Source: Aceticella autotrophica | GTDB taxonomy: Bacteria > Bacillota > Thermoanaerobacteria > Thermoanaerobacterales > Thermoanaerobacteraceae | Length of the DNA stretch: 64,000 nucleotides | Direction: 5' to 3' | Assembly (NCBI RefSeq): GCF_017357865.1 | Contig: NZ_CP060096.1 | Span: 62,001 to 126,000, forward strand | Shown: positions 19,126-28,497 of the stretch, piece by piece | Numbering within the stretch: position 1 is the first letter of the stretch | Layout of the letters: every line of letters begins with the position of its first letter | Made by a program: the position numbers and the translations under genes | The notes under the pieces: model-generated | What the model saw: only the letters and a program-made list of their open reading frames with translations | The model's database searches: none | Told to the model about the DNA's origin: nothing

Positions 19126-19823
19126 TTTTTTATTTCCCCCTTTATAACCTTCATAAATAATCCTTCAAGGTCTTCATCATAACTGATTTCACCCTGATAT
19201 TTCAGTTCGCCATTGCTTATTATACCGATATGATCAACAAGTTGTGATACTTCCGACAAAATGTGACTTGATAGAATAACTGTAACCCCTTTTTCAGGAA
19301 ACGAGCGAATCAAATCCCTTAGCTCCTGTATGCCTATCGGGTCAAGTCCATTTGTTGGTTCATCAAGTATCAATAATTCAGGATTGCCAAGGAGTGCTAT
19401 GGCAATTCCCAGCCTCTGCTTCATACCCAATGAAAACTGTGATGCAAGTTTCTTGCCGGTGTTTTTCAGGTCAACTGTTTCAAGAACTTCTTTAATACTA
19501 TCTTTCGACAGTCCCATCAACTTTGTATGAATCAGAAGATTCTCCTCTGCTGTCAAATTCTCATACAATGCTGGTGACTCTATAAGTGCTCCTATCTTCT
19601 CAAGGTGTTTTCGGTTCCACTTTTCACCAAAAGCAATAATTTCACCACTGCTTGGATGTAATATCCCTGTAAGCATCTTTAAGGTAGTTGTTTTACCTGC
19701 ACCATTAGGCCCTACAAAACCATATATTGAACCCTTTGGTATTTTTAGAGAAACATCATTTACTGCTAACTGCTTCCTATAGTATTTTTTTAAGTTTTTC
19801 GTTTCGAGAATATACTCTACCAT
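19122..19823 (-). CDS. lanF: Lantibiotic immunity ABC transporter ATPase, LanF-like
   Basis: A 233-residue ATPase. Walker A GPNGAGKTT, signature FSLGMKQRLG, Walker B LLILDEPTNGLDP, switch histidine in ILSSHIL. At the Q-loop it reads GALIESPALYENL, with Glu where most ABC ATPases have Gln; this E-loop is a known mark of the LanF/BcrA immunity group. Ribosome site GAGAGGATG precedes the ATG. With lanE and lanG it should protect the cell from the cognate lantibiotic; all three genes are intact. Confidence 0.92.
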   Translation of the reverse strand: MVEYILETKNLKKYYRKQLAVNDVSLKIPKGSIYGFVGPNGAGKTTTLKMLTGILHPSSGEIIAFGEKWNRKHLEKIGALIESPALYENLTAEENLLIHTKLMGLSKDSIKEVLETVDLKNTGKKLASQFSLGMKQRLGIAIALLGNPELLILDEPTNGLDPIGIQELRDLIRSFPEKGVTVILSSHILSEVSQLVDHIGIISNGELKYQGEISYDEDLEGLFMKVIKGEIKK

Positions 19824-20373
19824 ATTATCTCATCCTCTCAATAAATCTTTAATCTCATTGACATTTATTAATTTAACAAATAATAATAAGTAATTTATAA
19901 GGAAGTACAAAAGGTAATCCAATAAAAAGCCTTTCATTTCCCTTAAAATCTTGATTTCGATATTTCTACATTTTCGGGTAATATCTCTTTTTATTCAAAA
20001 AGGTTAAAATGGTAGTCTATTATCTCTTTTCAATTTGATCTAATTTAACCAATATATAATGGTTTAAAGAAGCAGAGATTTCGCATCTAAAAAAAATTAA
20101 AGGCTTCAAGGCTTAATATCTAAAGGATTATAAGGATACTGTAGTTTATATGAAAAATCCGATTTTTGGCGGAAAAAATCTAATTTCCTGTTTGTAAAAT
20201 GAAAATATCCTTTTATAATGAAATTTATCACAATACCCAAAAAAAGGATGGTTTAAGCCCGAGTTCGACGGTAAATAGGCATATTTAGACTTATTTTTGA
20301 GTAAAAATCCTGATATATCAACATTTTTCATTTTAAGTGGTAATATTAATTACCTCCCCAAGAAAGGTATCAC
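19824..20373. other. Gene-free stretch between lanF and insertion sequence debris
   Basis: About 550 bases of AT-rich DNA with no open frame I can support. It includes the upstream region of lanF. I see no clear promoter or hairpin, and the right part is probably decayed insertion sequence DNA. Confidence 0.4.
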
Positions 20374-20774
20374 AATGATAATTATAGCCTTTCCAATTAA
20401 AAATATAGATGAATATATCGAAAATAAATCATATTTATACATAGATACACCATCTGGATGCCCTAATTGCAATTACAACGGTAAACGGTAAATTGTACAG
20501 GCATGGCTATTACTGCAGGGGTGTCTTTATCGACAATAATTGCATAGATATTACCATAGCAAGAGTTATTTGTCCTGTATGCCATAAAACACATGCTTTA
20601 ATACCGGACTTTTTAGTGCCATATTTCATCTATCCTTTATCTGTTATTCTAACTTCCTTGAAAAAAATATTAATCGATGGACATGACACTACATATGTTG
20701 CTGATGAAATCATTAAAGAGTTTAATTTGCATTATTTTGATTTGATGAAAGTACATTTTTTCAAAAAAGTTTAA
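20374..20774 (+). pseudogene. DUF6431-like zinc-finger protein gene, frameshifted by a 7-bp tandem duplication
   Basis: ATG at 20374 opens MIIIAFPIKNIDEYIEN..., with CPNC; the frame then stops at 20491. The rest (KLYRHGYYCRG.., CPVCHKTHALIPDF..) continues in the next frame to 20774. The break is an exact repeat ACGGTAA-ACGGTAA (20478-20484, 20485-20491); with one copy the frame reads NGKLYRHGYYC without a gap. Two CxxC pairs suggest a zinc fold. Proteins of this type travel with transposases in clostridia, as here. Confidence 0.75.
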
Positions 20775-21004
20775 ACTTAATTCTTGGTAGATTTTTTTGC
20801 TTTTTTACAAAAGTCATATTTTATCATAATTTAATTGCTATTTTTGACTGTATAATTATTTTAATTCGATTAAAAATGTTTAATCTGAATTTGTCTATGT
20901 AAATTTATCTAATTCGCATTTTATTTCTCCACATAAAGATTTGTGAATGCACCATCATTATCCAGTTAATAATACTTTCAAAGATAATTGAGGAGGCTTT
21001 TAGA

Positions 21005-21331
21005 ATGGATAATGATGTTAAACAAAAAATTGCTTATTTTAAATTTTCTTTGATAGCACCGCTTATCAATGAAAATTACACTCAGTAAACAGCAAAAGAA
21101 TATATGGAGGTTATTACTTCTAAAGTTTATGATGTGCCTTCATTAGGTAAAAGAGAATTCTCGCCTAATACAATTAAGACACGGCTTTACTGTTACAGAA
21201 AATATGGATTTGAAGGTCTATATCCTAAAAGTAGATGCGACAAAGGTGCTTCAAGAGTTTTAATTGATGACATTAAAGCCTATATTAACATTCAAAAAGA
21301 GAAGTTTAGGACGATACAGATTGTTAGATAA
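21005..21331 (+). pseudogene. Transposase N-terminal part with an in-frame stop
   Basis: A GAGGAGG-led ATG at 21005 begins MDNDVKQKIAYFKFSLIAP. After 27 codons a TAA (21086-21088) interrupts, and the same frame goes on with TAKEYMEVITSKVYDVPSLGK to 21331. The second half resembles the helix-turn-helix domain of Mu/IS481-like transposases (FSPNTIKTRLYCYRKYGFEGLYPK). The catalytic domain is replaced at about 21300 by an unrelated transposase. Non-functional. Confidence 0.75.
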
Positions 21332-21900
21332 ATACTGGGTCATAGCTGTAGATGGAACTGGAGTAGCATCTTTTTCAGAAAGACATTGTAAGCATTGCTT
21401 AAAAAAAGAATATAAAAATAAAGAAACAGGAGAAGTAGAAAAAACAATATACTTTCACTATGTTTTAGAAGCAAAATTAATAATAGGAGATATGGCATTT
21501 AGTATAGATACTGAATTCATAGAAAATGAAGGAGAAATTTAAGATAAACAGGATTGCAAGATAAAAGCATTTAAGAGGATGGCAGAAAGATTAAAGAAAA
21601 AGTACAAGAGGTTACTTATATGTATCTTAGGGGATAGCCTTTATGCTGTAGAACCAATATTTCAATTATGTAAAAAATATAATTGAAAATTCATATTTAG
21701 ATTCAAAGAAGGCAGGACAAAGAGTATTTGGACTGAGTATCAAAAATTAAAACGCATAGAAATCAATAAAATAGATGGATTCACATGGATAAACAAAAGT
21801 TATAGGATAGAGTACAGGCAATCATTTTTGAATGAAAATGAATAAGTAGAAAAAATTCAAGGAAATTATTTTCCGAAATTTATTGAAAAGTACTTGCCGT
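21300..21900 (+). pseudogene. DDE transposase fragment with several breaks
   Basis: Frames carrying RYRLLDKYWVIAVDGTG, RHCKHCLKKEYKNK, YFHYVLEAKLI and IDTEFIENEGEI (to 21542) belong to a DDE transposase. Further pieces follow in broken frames (ILGDSLYAVEPIFQLCKKY, FIFRFKEGRTKSIWTEYQ, to about 21900). Stops at 21541 and 21843 and frame changes make it inactive. It is fused head-on to the preceding transposase remnant. Confidence 0.7.
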
Positions 21901-21940
21901 TTACAGTTTTCTTTAGGGATATGCGTCAGCGCTGAATAAA

Positions 21941-21981
21941 GGGGAATTTTCGTTGCAATAGTGGGGAATTTCTTTTGCAAC
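21941..21981. repeat. Tandem GGGGAATTT units resembling an IS21-family end
   Basis: GGGGAATTTTCGTTGCAATA at 21941-21960 is followed by GGGGAATTTCTTTTGCAAC at 21963-21981. Repeated units of this kind form the ends of IS21-family elements. No istA or istB is nearby, so only an end fragment would remain. Confidence 0.4.
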
Positions 21982-22038
21982 TTCGTCCTATTTTATTTTA
22001 CACTAAACATCACATATCAAGGAAAATTTATTTGTGTC

Positions 22039-23718
22039 TTAAATTGATTGTTCTTCCTCTGATAATCTATCTTTATATGAACCCATTTCGTTTTTAACTT
22101 CTAAATTATAATCAATATCTATATATGGTATATCTTCATGTGAGATTATTATAATTATTTTGCTATTTTTAATACTATTTAAACATTTGCAAAAATTATT
22201 TTTTGATTCATCATCTAAAAATGTTAGCGCTTCATCTAATATTATAACTTGTGGATCATGTACAAGTCCTCTTAGTATTGTTATTTTTCGTTTTTGACCC
22301 CCTGATAAATTTCCCCCATTATTTGAAATCATACTATCAAGGTTTAACCTTTCACCATTTAGCAAATCATTGAAATTAAGTTTATAGATCAGACTTATAA
22401 TTTTATCATCTTCAATATCTCTGCCCATTTTTATATTATTTCTCACAGTATCGTTAAATAAATATGTATTTTGAGATACTACCCCTATTAGTTTCTTCAT
22501 TGAAGTCATTTTTATGTTATCTACATCTATACCATCATATTGTACAGCCCCTGATTGTGGTTTTAAAAGCCCACAAATAATATCTATTAATGTTGTTTTG
22601 CCCCTCCCGTTAGCTCCAGTTATTCTTACTACTTTACCTCTATTAAATTCAAAAGATAGATTATTGATTATATTTATTTTGCCATTATATTTAAATGACA
22701 CGTTTTCTAAGTTAACTTTTTCTAATGTTTTCTTCTTTACCTTATTCCCTTCATCTATTTTAGAATCGTCATCTGCAATTTCTCTAAACCTTCTAAAGGC
22801 TACCAAAGATTTTTGTAAGTCTAAATTTATATTTGATAATGATTTTATTGGCTGGAACAACTGATTTAAATATGATGACAATGCCACGATACTGCCAATT
22901 GTTAATGTACCTTTTATCACTCGTATACCACCATATAATAATAGTACTAATGATGGTACAAAAAACAGGAAAGAAAGTAATGAATTGCTTATGCTTGTCA
23001 AGTAAAGATTATCAAAAGTTTTGTTTATATATTCATGCAATGCAATTGAGAATCTTCTTTGAGCATATTTATATGACTTCATGTACTTTAATATTTTTAT
23101 GTTGGCAATATTTTCCTGAAGCATATTGTTAATTTTTGAATATATCTGCATAAAATCTAAATTTATATTCCTGAATATGGGGTTATAATATTTTAACAAT
23201 AGAAAAATAAATGGTGTTACTAATAGCGAAATTAATGTTATTTGCTTATTTAATATAAACATAATAACAAATGTTACAACCAACGTTGCAACCTGAGTAA
23301 TAACATTTATAAGTGTTCCTGTAAATAAATCTACAACATCAGGAAGTTCATTTAATACCCTTGACATTATTTCACCAGTTTGTTTTTCATTAAAAAAAGT
23401 AATTCTTTGATTCATTATAATTTTATCTAAGTTCATTCTTAAGTTATACAATAATTTTTGTCTTATATATGTAAAAATATATTTTTGGAATACATCCAAT
23501 AATGTTACTAATAAAAATATAACAAAATATATAGCGCTAAATCTTATTAAACTCTGAATGTCCTTGTTTGCTATAGCAATATCTATAATTAACTTAATTA
23601 CATATGGATTTACCAGCGACAAAATAGTTGAAATTATTATTACAAAAAAGCCTAATACTTCCTTACCTATATATGGTTTTAAAACTTTATATATGTACTT
23701 AAAATCTCTCTTTTTCAT
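22039..23718 (-). CDS. lanT: ABC exporter with fused membrane and ATPase domains, probable lantibiotic exporter LanT
   Basis: A 559-residue half-transporter. Six-helix type-1 exporter domain (residues 1-310), then an ATPase with Walker A TGANGRGKTT, signature NLSGGQKRK, Walker B VIILDEAL. No C39 peptidase domain precedes it, which fits class I LanT exporters that leave the leader on the peptide. It lies downstream of lanK rather than between lanB and lanC as in nisin. The role is inferred from the neighbourhood; a general multidrug exporter is the alternative. Start ATG after AGGTGAT. Confidence 0.75.
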   Translation of the reverse strand: MKKRDFKYIYKVLKPYIGKEVLGFFVIIISTILSLVNPYVIKLIIDIAIANKDIQSLIRFSAIYFVIFLLVTLLDVFQKYIFTYIRQKLLYNLRMNLDKIIMNQRITFFNEKQTGEIMSRVLNELPDVVDLFTGTLINVITQVATLVVTFVIMFILNKQITLISLLVTPFIFLLLKYYNPIFRNINLDFMQIYSKINNMLQENIANIKILKYMKSYKYAQRRFSIALHEYINKTFDNLYLTSISNSLLSFLFFVPSLVLLLYGGIRVIKGTLTIGSIVALSSYLNQLFQPIKSLSNINLDLQKSLVAFRRFREIADDDSKIDEGNKVKKKTLEKVNLENVSFKYNGKINIINNLSFEFNRGKVVRITGANGRGKTTLIDIICGLLKPQSGAVQYDGIDVDNIKMTSMKKLIGVVSQNTYLFNDTVRNNIKMGRDIEDDKIISLIYKLNFNDLLNGERLNLDSMISNNGGNLSGGQKRKITILRGLVHDPQVIILDEALTFLDDESKNNFCKCLNSIKNSKIIIIISHEDIPYIDIDYNLEVKNEMGSYKDRLSEEEQSI

Positions 23719-23883
23719 TATATCACCTATATTCTTTAAACTATTAAAGATATAATTATAATTTTAAATAATTCATTAAAATTGCAATATAAGTGTAAAA
23801 TTCATTATTTACTTTTGTAAGTGCTTTTATAATTTTAGTTTAGATCGTGTTTGTCAAAATAAAAAGCATTATTCTATCTTAAG

Positions 23884-25326
23884 TTATAATAAACTGCTGG
23901 GAGCCATTGCAACATTTTTCGAATTTTTATTTTTCAGTTCTCTTATATAAAATTCAACAATTGCACCACCATCTTTTCTATTATAAGCCCAAATATCTCC
24001 TTTAAAATTCTCTACAATTCTTTTTGCAATATAAAGTCCTAAACCAAAATGATCTTTATAATTTTCTTCTTGATAAAAAGCATCAAATAATTTAGAAGTA
24101 TCCTTCACATTAAAACCTTTTCCAGTATCCATACATTTAAAATAAATTTTATCACTATTATTTTCATCATGTACCATAAGTCGAATCTCCCCATTGCTTG
24201 TAAAACGAAAACTGTTATATAAAATATTGTCAAGAACACTTAGCAGCATTGTTTCATCTAATAGATAATAACTTTTATTCAGATTTATATCAAAATAAAT
24301 TTGTAGTTTTTTAGTCATTGTCATTATCTTAAACTCTTTTTCCTTTTCCTTTAAAATTTTATATAAATCTACTTTATGTACGCGTAATAAAAAATCTATT
24401 TTTTCAACTTTATATAATAATGATAAATTATTTGTTAAATTTATTATCCGATTACAATTGTTATTTATTATTTGTATAAATGATTCTATTGGAAAATCTT
24501 CTTTATTTTTTAAAGCCATCATTATTTCTGTCTGTCCCTTTATGATCGTAATCGGAGTTCTTATATCATGTGTAATTGAAGATAATATTTTTTTCCTTTC
24601 TTCATCCATTTTCCACAAATTTTTTAAAGTTTCTTTTATTGTATAAACCATTGCATTAAAGGCTTCCTGAATTTTATTAAATTCTTTGCCATTTAATCTA
24701 TCAATTTTGAAACCAAAGTTTTTATTAGATACATTATCTGCTCCTTCCAACAATATGTTAAGATTACTTGATATATCTAAATAAAGTTTTCTAGTGAAAA
24801 TAAATAGATAAAGCATAAAAAATATCATCGGAGAAAAAATCATTGGTATATATGTAATAGCAAAAAACGGATGCTCTTTTATATTATTGATTATAAAACC
24901 AAAAGGAGCTCTGAGTACATATATACCCTCTAGTTTATTATCCTTTATTAAAGGAATATATCTATACACGTGATAATTTTTCACAAAATCTCTATTAAAG
25001 CTTCTCCAATAATCAATATTCTGCTTTGCAAGTCCTATTTCTCCATAAATGTGTTTGCCATGTACGTCAACTACCTCACCTTGAATCTTATCTCCAAAAA
25101 CTGATAAGTCTAATATTTCACCGTTTAATATTTTATCAGGATTTGCTCTTATATTGACTTCTAAATTGTCAAGATAACGAAGATAATAATTAGTTGGTTT
25201 CATACTACCATTATATATTGGTAATAAAAAAAGAGAATATATAATTATCGATGATACTATAGTAAAAAAGACTACTTTGATGACCAACAAATAAAAATCC
25301 ATTTTCAATGATTTATTTTCCCTCAT
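23884..25326 (-). CDS. lanK: Sensor histidine kinase of the lantibiotic locus, LanK-like
   Basis: A 480-residue membrane kinase. Two transmembrane segments (about 12-34 and 150-175) flank an extracellular domain of about 115 residues, followed by a HAMP-like linker. H-box SSITHDIRTPITIIKG carries the phosphorylated His; the ATP site has DNILYNSFRFT, DTGKGFNV and GLGLYIAKRIV. It overlaps the regulator gene by 14 bases. By analogy with NisK, the mature lantibiotic may be its signal. Confidence 0.85.
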   Translation of the reverse strand: MRENKSLKMDFYLLVIKVVFFTIVSSIIIYSLFLLPIYNGSMKPTNYYLRYLDNLEVNIRANPDKILNGEILDLSVFGDKIQGEVVDVHGKHIYGEIGLAKQNIDYWRSFNRDFVKNYHVYRYIPLIKDNKLEGIYVLRAPFGFIINNIKEHPFFAITYIPMIFSPMIFFMLYLFIFTRKLYLDISSNLNILLEGADNVSNKNFGFKIDRLNGKEFNKIQEAFNAMVYTIKETLKNLWKMDEERKKILSSITHDIRTPITIIKGQTEIMMALKNKEDFPIESFIQIINNNCNRIINLTNNLSLLYKVEKIDFLLRVHKVDLYKILKEKEKEFKIMTMTKKLQIYFDINLNKSYYLLDETMLLSVLDNILYNSFRFTSNGEIRLMVHDENNSDKIYFKCMDTGKGFNVKDTSKLFDAFYQEENYKDHFGLGLYIAKRIVENFKGDIWAYNRKDGGAIVEFYIRELKNKNSKNVAMAPSSLL

Positions 25327-26017
25327 GCTTTACCTCCCACTTATATCCTATACCATAAACTGTAGTTATATAAGAATTTTCTTTATCAATTTCTTTAATC
25401 TTTTTTCGAATATTTTTTATGATTTCTGTCACTACATCTAAATTGCTATCTGAATCAAAACCCCATATTTTCTCAAAAATTTGATTTCTTGAGAAAATGG
25501 TATTTTTATTTAGCATAACAAATTCAATAATTTCATATTCCTTTTTCGTTAACTGTAACTGTTTGCCCATACAAAATACTTGTTTTGCATAAATGTCAAT
25601 TATAATATTTCCAGAACTAAACATATAAGCTTCACTACTTCGTATTCTGTTTTCCCTTCTTAGATGAGATTCGATTCTAGCTTTTAACTCTTTAAAACTG
25701 AATGGTTTCGTAATGTAATCATCACCGCCTATAGACAGAGCAGCAACTTTATCCTCTTCCAAATTTTTAGCACTTAAAAATAATATCGGACAGTTAATTT
25801 TTTCACGAATTATCTTACAAAATCTAATCCCATCCAAGCCTGGCATCATTATATCAAGTATAATTAAATCAACCCTGTTTTTATTACAAATAGCTTTCAA
25901 CGCCTCTTCCCCATTTTTAGCAGTTACAACAATGTAATTGTAAAGTTCTAAATACTGCTTAAGCATATTACAAATATCCTCTTCGTCATCTACCACTAAT
26001 ATCTTTTTTTGATTCAC
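25313..26017 (-). CDS. lanR: OmpR-family response regulator of the lantibiotic locus, LanR-like
   Basis: A 234-residue regulator. Receiver domain with VVDDEED, phosphoacceptor Asp in LIILDIMMPGLDG and the Lys of DDYITKPFSFKEL; winged-helix domain with NQIFEKIWGFDSDSNLDVVTEIIKNIRKKI. Start GTG at 26017 with AGGAGGG 8 bases upstream. A likely target is the inverted repeat in front of lanA. Confidence 0.87.
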   Translation of the reverse strand: MNQKKILVVDDEEDICNMLKQYLELYNYIVVTAKNGEEALKAICNKNRVDLIILDIMMPGLDGIRFCKIIREKINCPILFLSAKNLEEDKVAALSIGGDDYITKPFSFKELKARIESHLRRENRIRSSEAYMFSSGNIIIDIYAKQVFCMGKQLQLTKKEYEIIEFVMLNKNTIFSRNQIFEKIWGFDSDSNLDVVTEIIKNIRKKIKEIDKENSYITTVYGIGYKWEVKHEGK

Positions 26018-26082
26018 AATATAGTCCCTCCTATACTAAAATAAACTGTCAAAATAAGACTTTGCTCATTAAAACTTTGAAA

Positions 26083-27409
26083 TTATATATCATGCAATAA
26101 AAATGCATGATCCCAAGGAGTTCTTTTCCCCTTTTGTATCGATAGCAAGGTTAGTAATACCCCTACGGTTCCATCTATTAATCCAATAGAATTATAGCTT
26201 TTTTGTTTTCCATTAGAATTCTCTATATTATAAAAACCAAATGGAGCATTTTCATCATAAAAAGTCATTATTTTTCTAAATAAATCCATATACGCTTGTT
26301 TAAATTCATATAAACCAGTAATTTCATAAAATCTATAAGATATGTAAGCTATTCCTGCAAATCCATGGCAGAATGTTGGAGAATATAATTTTCTAAGTTG
26401 CTTGACAGAATTTCTCATACCTTCAATAGCATATTTTACGTATTGTTCATTTTTTAAAATTTTTCCTGCTAAAATTAAAGAATAAGCAACACCAGGAGTA
26501 CCATAACACCATGCATCTCTTGTATATGTATTAAAAATAGTATTTTTTCTATATTCTTCTAAAGAAATATGCGTCCCCCAAAAACATTGATCATTACTTT
26601 TAATGCAAAATTTAATAAGAAAATCTGCTATTTTCTTTGCACATTCTTCCAATCCATCTACACAGATTCCTATTTTTTTTGCGTTGCATAAAACTACTAA
26701 AGGTCCTGGGATACCATGAGACAATCCAATATTAAAACAACCCTTCGGCCATAGTTTTTTATCCCTTTCTGAAAATTGATGTTCAGGTGGAATATACCAA
26801 GCTGGAACTGTCATATTATCGACTTTCTTATCTTGACACATTTCAATAATATAGAGTACAATTTTTTTTAAAACATCTATCATCTCTATATTGTCTGGAA
26901 ATAACATACAATAACTGGCTATACCAGATATCCCTGAAATAACGTCATAATCATACATTTTTACATAAATATCCTTCGTAATTTGGAATATCAGTTGTTC
27001 TATTTGTGTTACTATGAAATGATTAATATTAAAAATAAATGAAGAGTACCTCTGTTTTTCTTTTGATATGCAATTCGCTGAAAGAGCAATTCCTGAAGCA
27101 CCACTAAACATCGATAACGATCCAATTCCCTTTTCTTGAATTAATTTTCCCAATTAATTTTCCCATTTGTCGCATATATTTATGACCTATAATATCCCAT
27201 CCTTCCATAGGATACTGTTCATTTAATTCACCATACAAAACACATAATGAAGGCAAACCATTACTTAACATTAATTCATTAAAAGGATTAATTACATTTC
27301 TCTCTATCTTTATATAATTATTTCTATTATAAACTATTCTTTTTAAATATTGGTAATCTGACAACTTATCAGCAATATTTTTTACTATTTTATCTAATTT
27401 ATTATTCAC
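26083..27409 (-). pseudogene. lanC: Lanthionine cyclase LanC, disrupted by a 13-bp tandem duplication
   Basis: Zinc enzyme that joins Cys thiols to dehydrated Ser/Thr in the lantibiotic precursor. The C-terminal frame (to 26083) has all zinc-site motifs: SHGIPGP, DAWCYGTPG and TFCHGFAGIAY. The N-terminal frame starts at GTG 27409 (AAAGGAGAGG upstream) and ends NPFNELMLSNGLPSLCVLYGEL...YMRQMGKLI. The frames are split by an exact 13-base repeat at 27139-27151 and 27152-27164. With one copy the protein reads on as MGKLIQEKGIGSLSMFSG, as in NisC. As written the gene cannot make full-length enzyme; re-initiation inside is conceivable. Confidence 0.92.
27139..27164. repeat. 13-bp perfect tandem duplication inside lanC
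   Basis: AATTAATTTTCCC occurs twice without a gap (27139-27151, 27152-27164). Its length is not a multiple of three, so it shifts the lanC frame. Confidence 0.97.
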
Positions 27410-27561
27410 CGATATTCCTCTCCTTTGTAACATGAATTTTTGCCAGTACACGATTAAATTGATTCCCTCTATTCTCTGATTAGAACAAGCATTAATCTCA
27501 AGGCAAAGATCTTTTTTATTATAATGTTAACTAATCAACATAAGTTTTCTAAAAAACTAAA

Positions 27562-28440
27562 TATAACACATATTCCGCATAATACAACATAAAAATTTTA
27601 TGGTTACATATTTACATTTTTAAATATTTAAACATCAGGCGCTTTGCTATCTCCATTCCAGGCAAAACAATTTTCACTGAGTCCTAAAAAGCCAATTATT
27701 TTCTTGCAACTATCATCTAAATTAAGAATTTGTCGCCGTATTTTACCATCAGTTTTATATGTAATAATTCTAACTCTGTCTATAATTTGTAATATTGCTG
27801 TTAATGTAGGCCGTTTTAGTTTTCTGTTATCAATGCCATAAACCAGATCATCTGTTTTTTTAAGGTCATCACGAACAACTTTTTCTGCAATAGTCAGTAT
27901 CATAAGTGCTATTAACAACAAATATACGACTGCTAAATTAGTATTATCAGGCATTTGGATTATTAAACGTATATCATTTTGGTTAGCTTTTTCTATATTT
28001 GTTTCTGAAAATAAAGCACTATCTGCAATATAATAGAATAATTCGTTACGATTAACATCCATCTGTGTTAACAATCGGTCAAGATCCTCCAGGTTTTGGT
28101 TATTATAAGTTTTATCATCCATATTACCTGAAAGAACTTTGGCATCGGCTACATACCGTTGGCCGTACCTATATCTATTTTTTATCATTTCTTTTATCTT
28201 TACTATGGCCAAAGTCAATAGAGAAATAGCTGGTATCTCTGCCATCGCCTTCTATATGATTTGTTGTTTCATATTTGCTCCACATTACTTTGGAGGTGGT
28301 ATCATAGTTTATATTTATAATCTAAAAACCATACTCCGCAAAGGCAAGACTGCTGGCTTCCATAAATATTTGACGGTATCCTGTTTTGATTATTTTAATT
28401 ATCCAATTAAAAAAATTAGTTATGCGGAATATGAGATATA
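27562..28440 (-). mobile_element. Internally deleted insertion sequence between lanB and lanC (IS1634-like)
   Basis: Terminal inverted repeats lie at 27562-27581 and 28421-28440 (18 of 20 bases match; core CATATTCCGCATA). Inside, on the minus strand, a short frame encodes MWSKYETTNHIEGDGRDTSY..FGHSKDKRND, the mid part of an IS1634-type transposase, then after a deletion the frame at 27628-28245. At about 880 bp it is roughly half the size of a full element and cannot move by itself. Confidence 0.75.
27628..28245 (-). pseudogene. C-terminal fragment of an IS1634-like DDE transposase
   Basis: The 205-codon frame lacks a natural start. RYGQRYVADAKVLSGN and SALFSETNIEKANQ match the mid/late part of these transposases, and RQILNLDDSCKKIIGFLGLSENCFAW the end. 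The N-terminal half and first catalytic Asp are gone. It belongs to the element at 27562-28440. Confidence 0.7.
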
Positions 28441-28497
28441 AATAAGTTAATACCCAATAAATATTATAATATATTATATTATTTAATTTAATAAGTA

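Noticed and set aside
28139-28441. Plus-strand 100-codon frame between lanB and lanC
   Set aside because: It is the complement of the insertion sequence and its inverted repeat, with no ribosome site.
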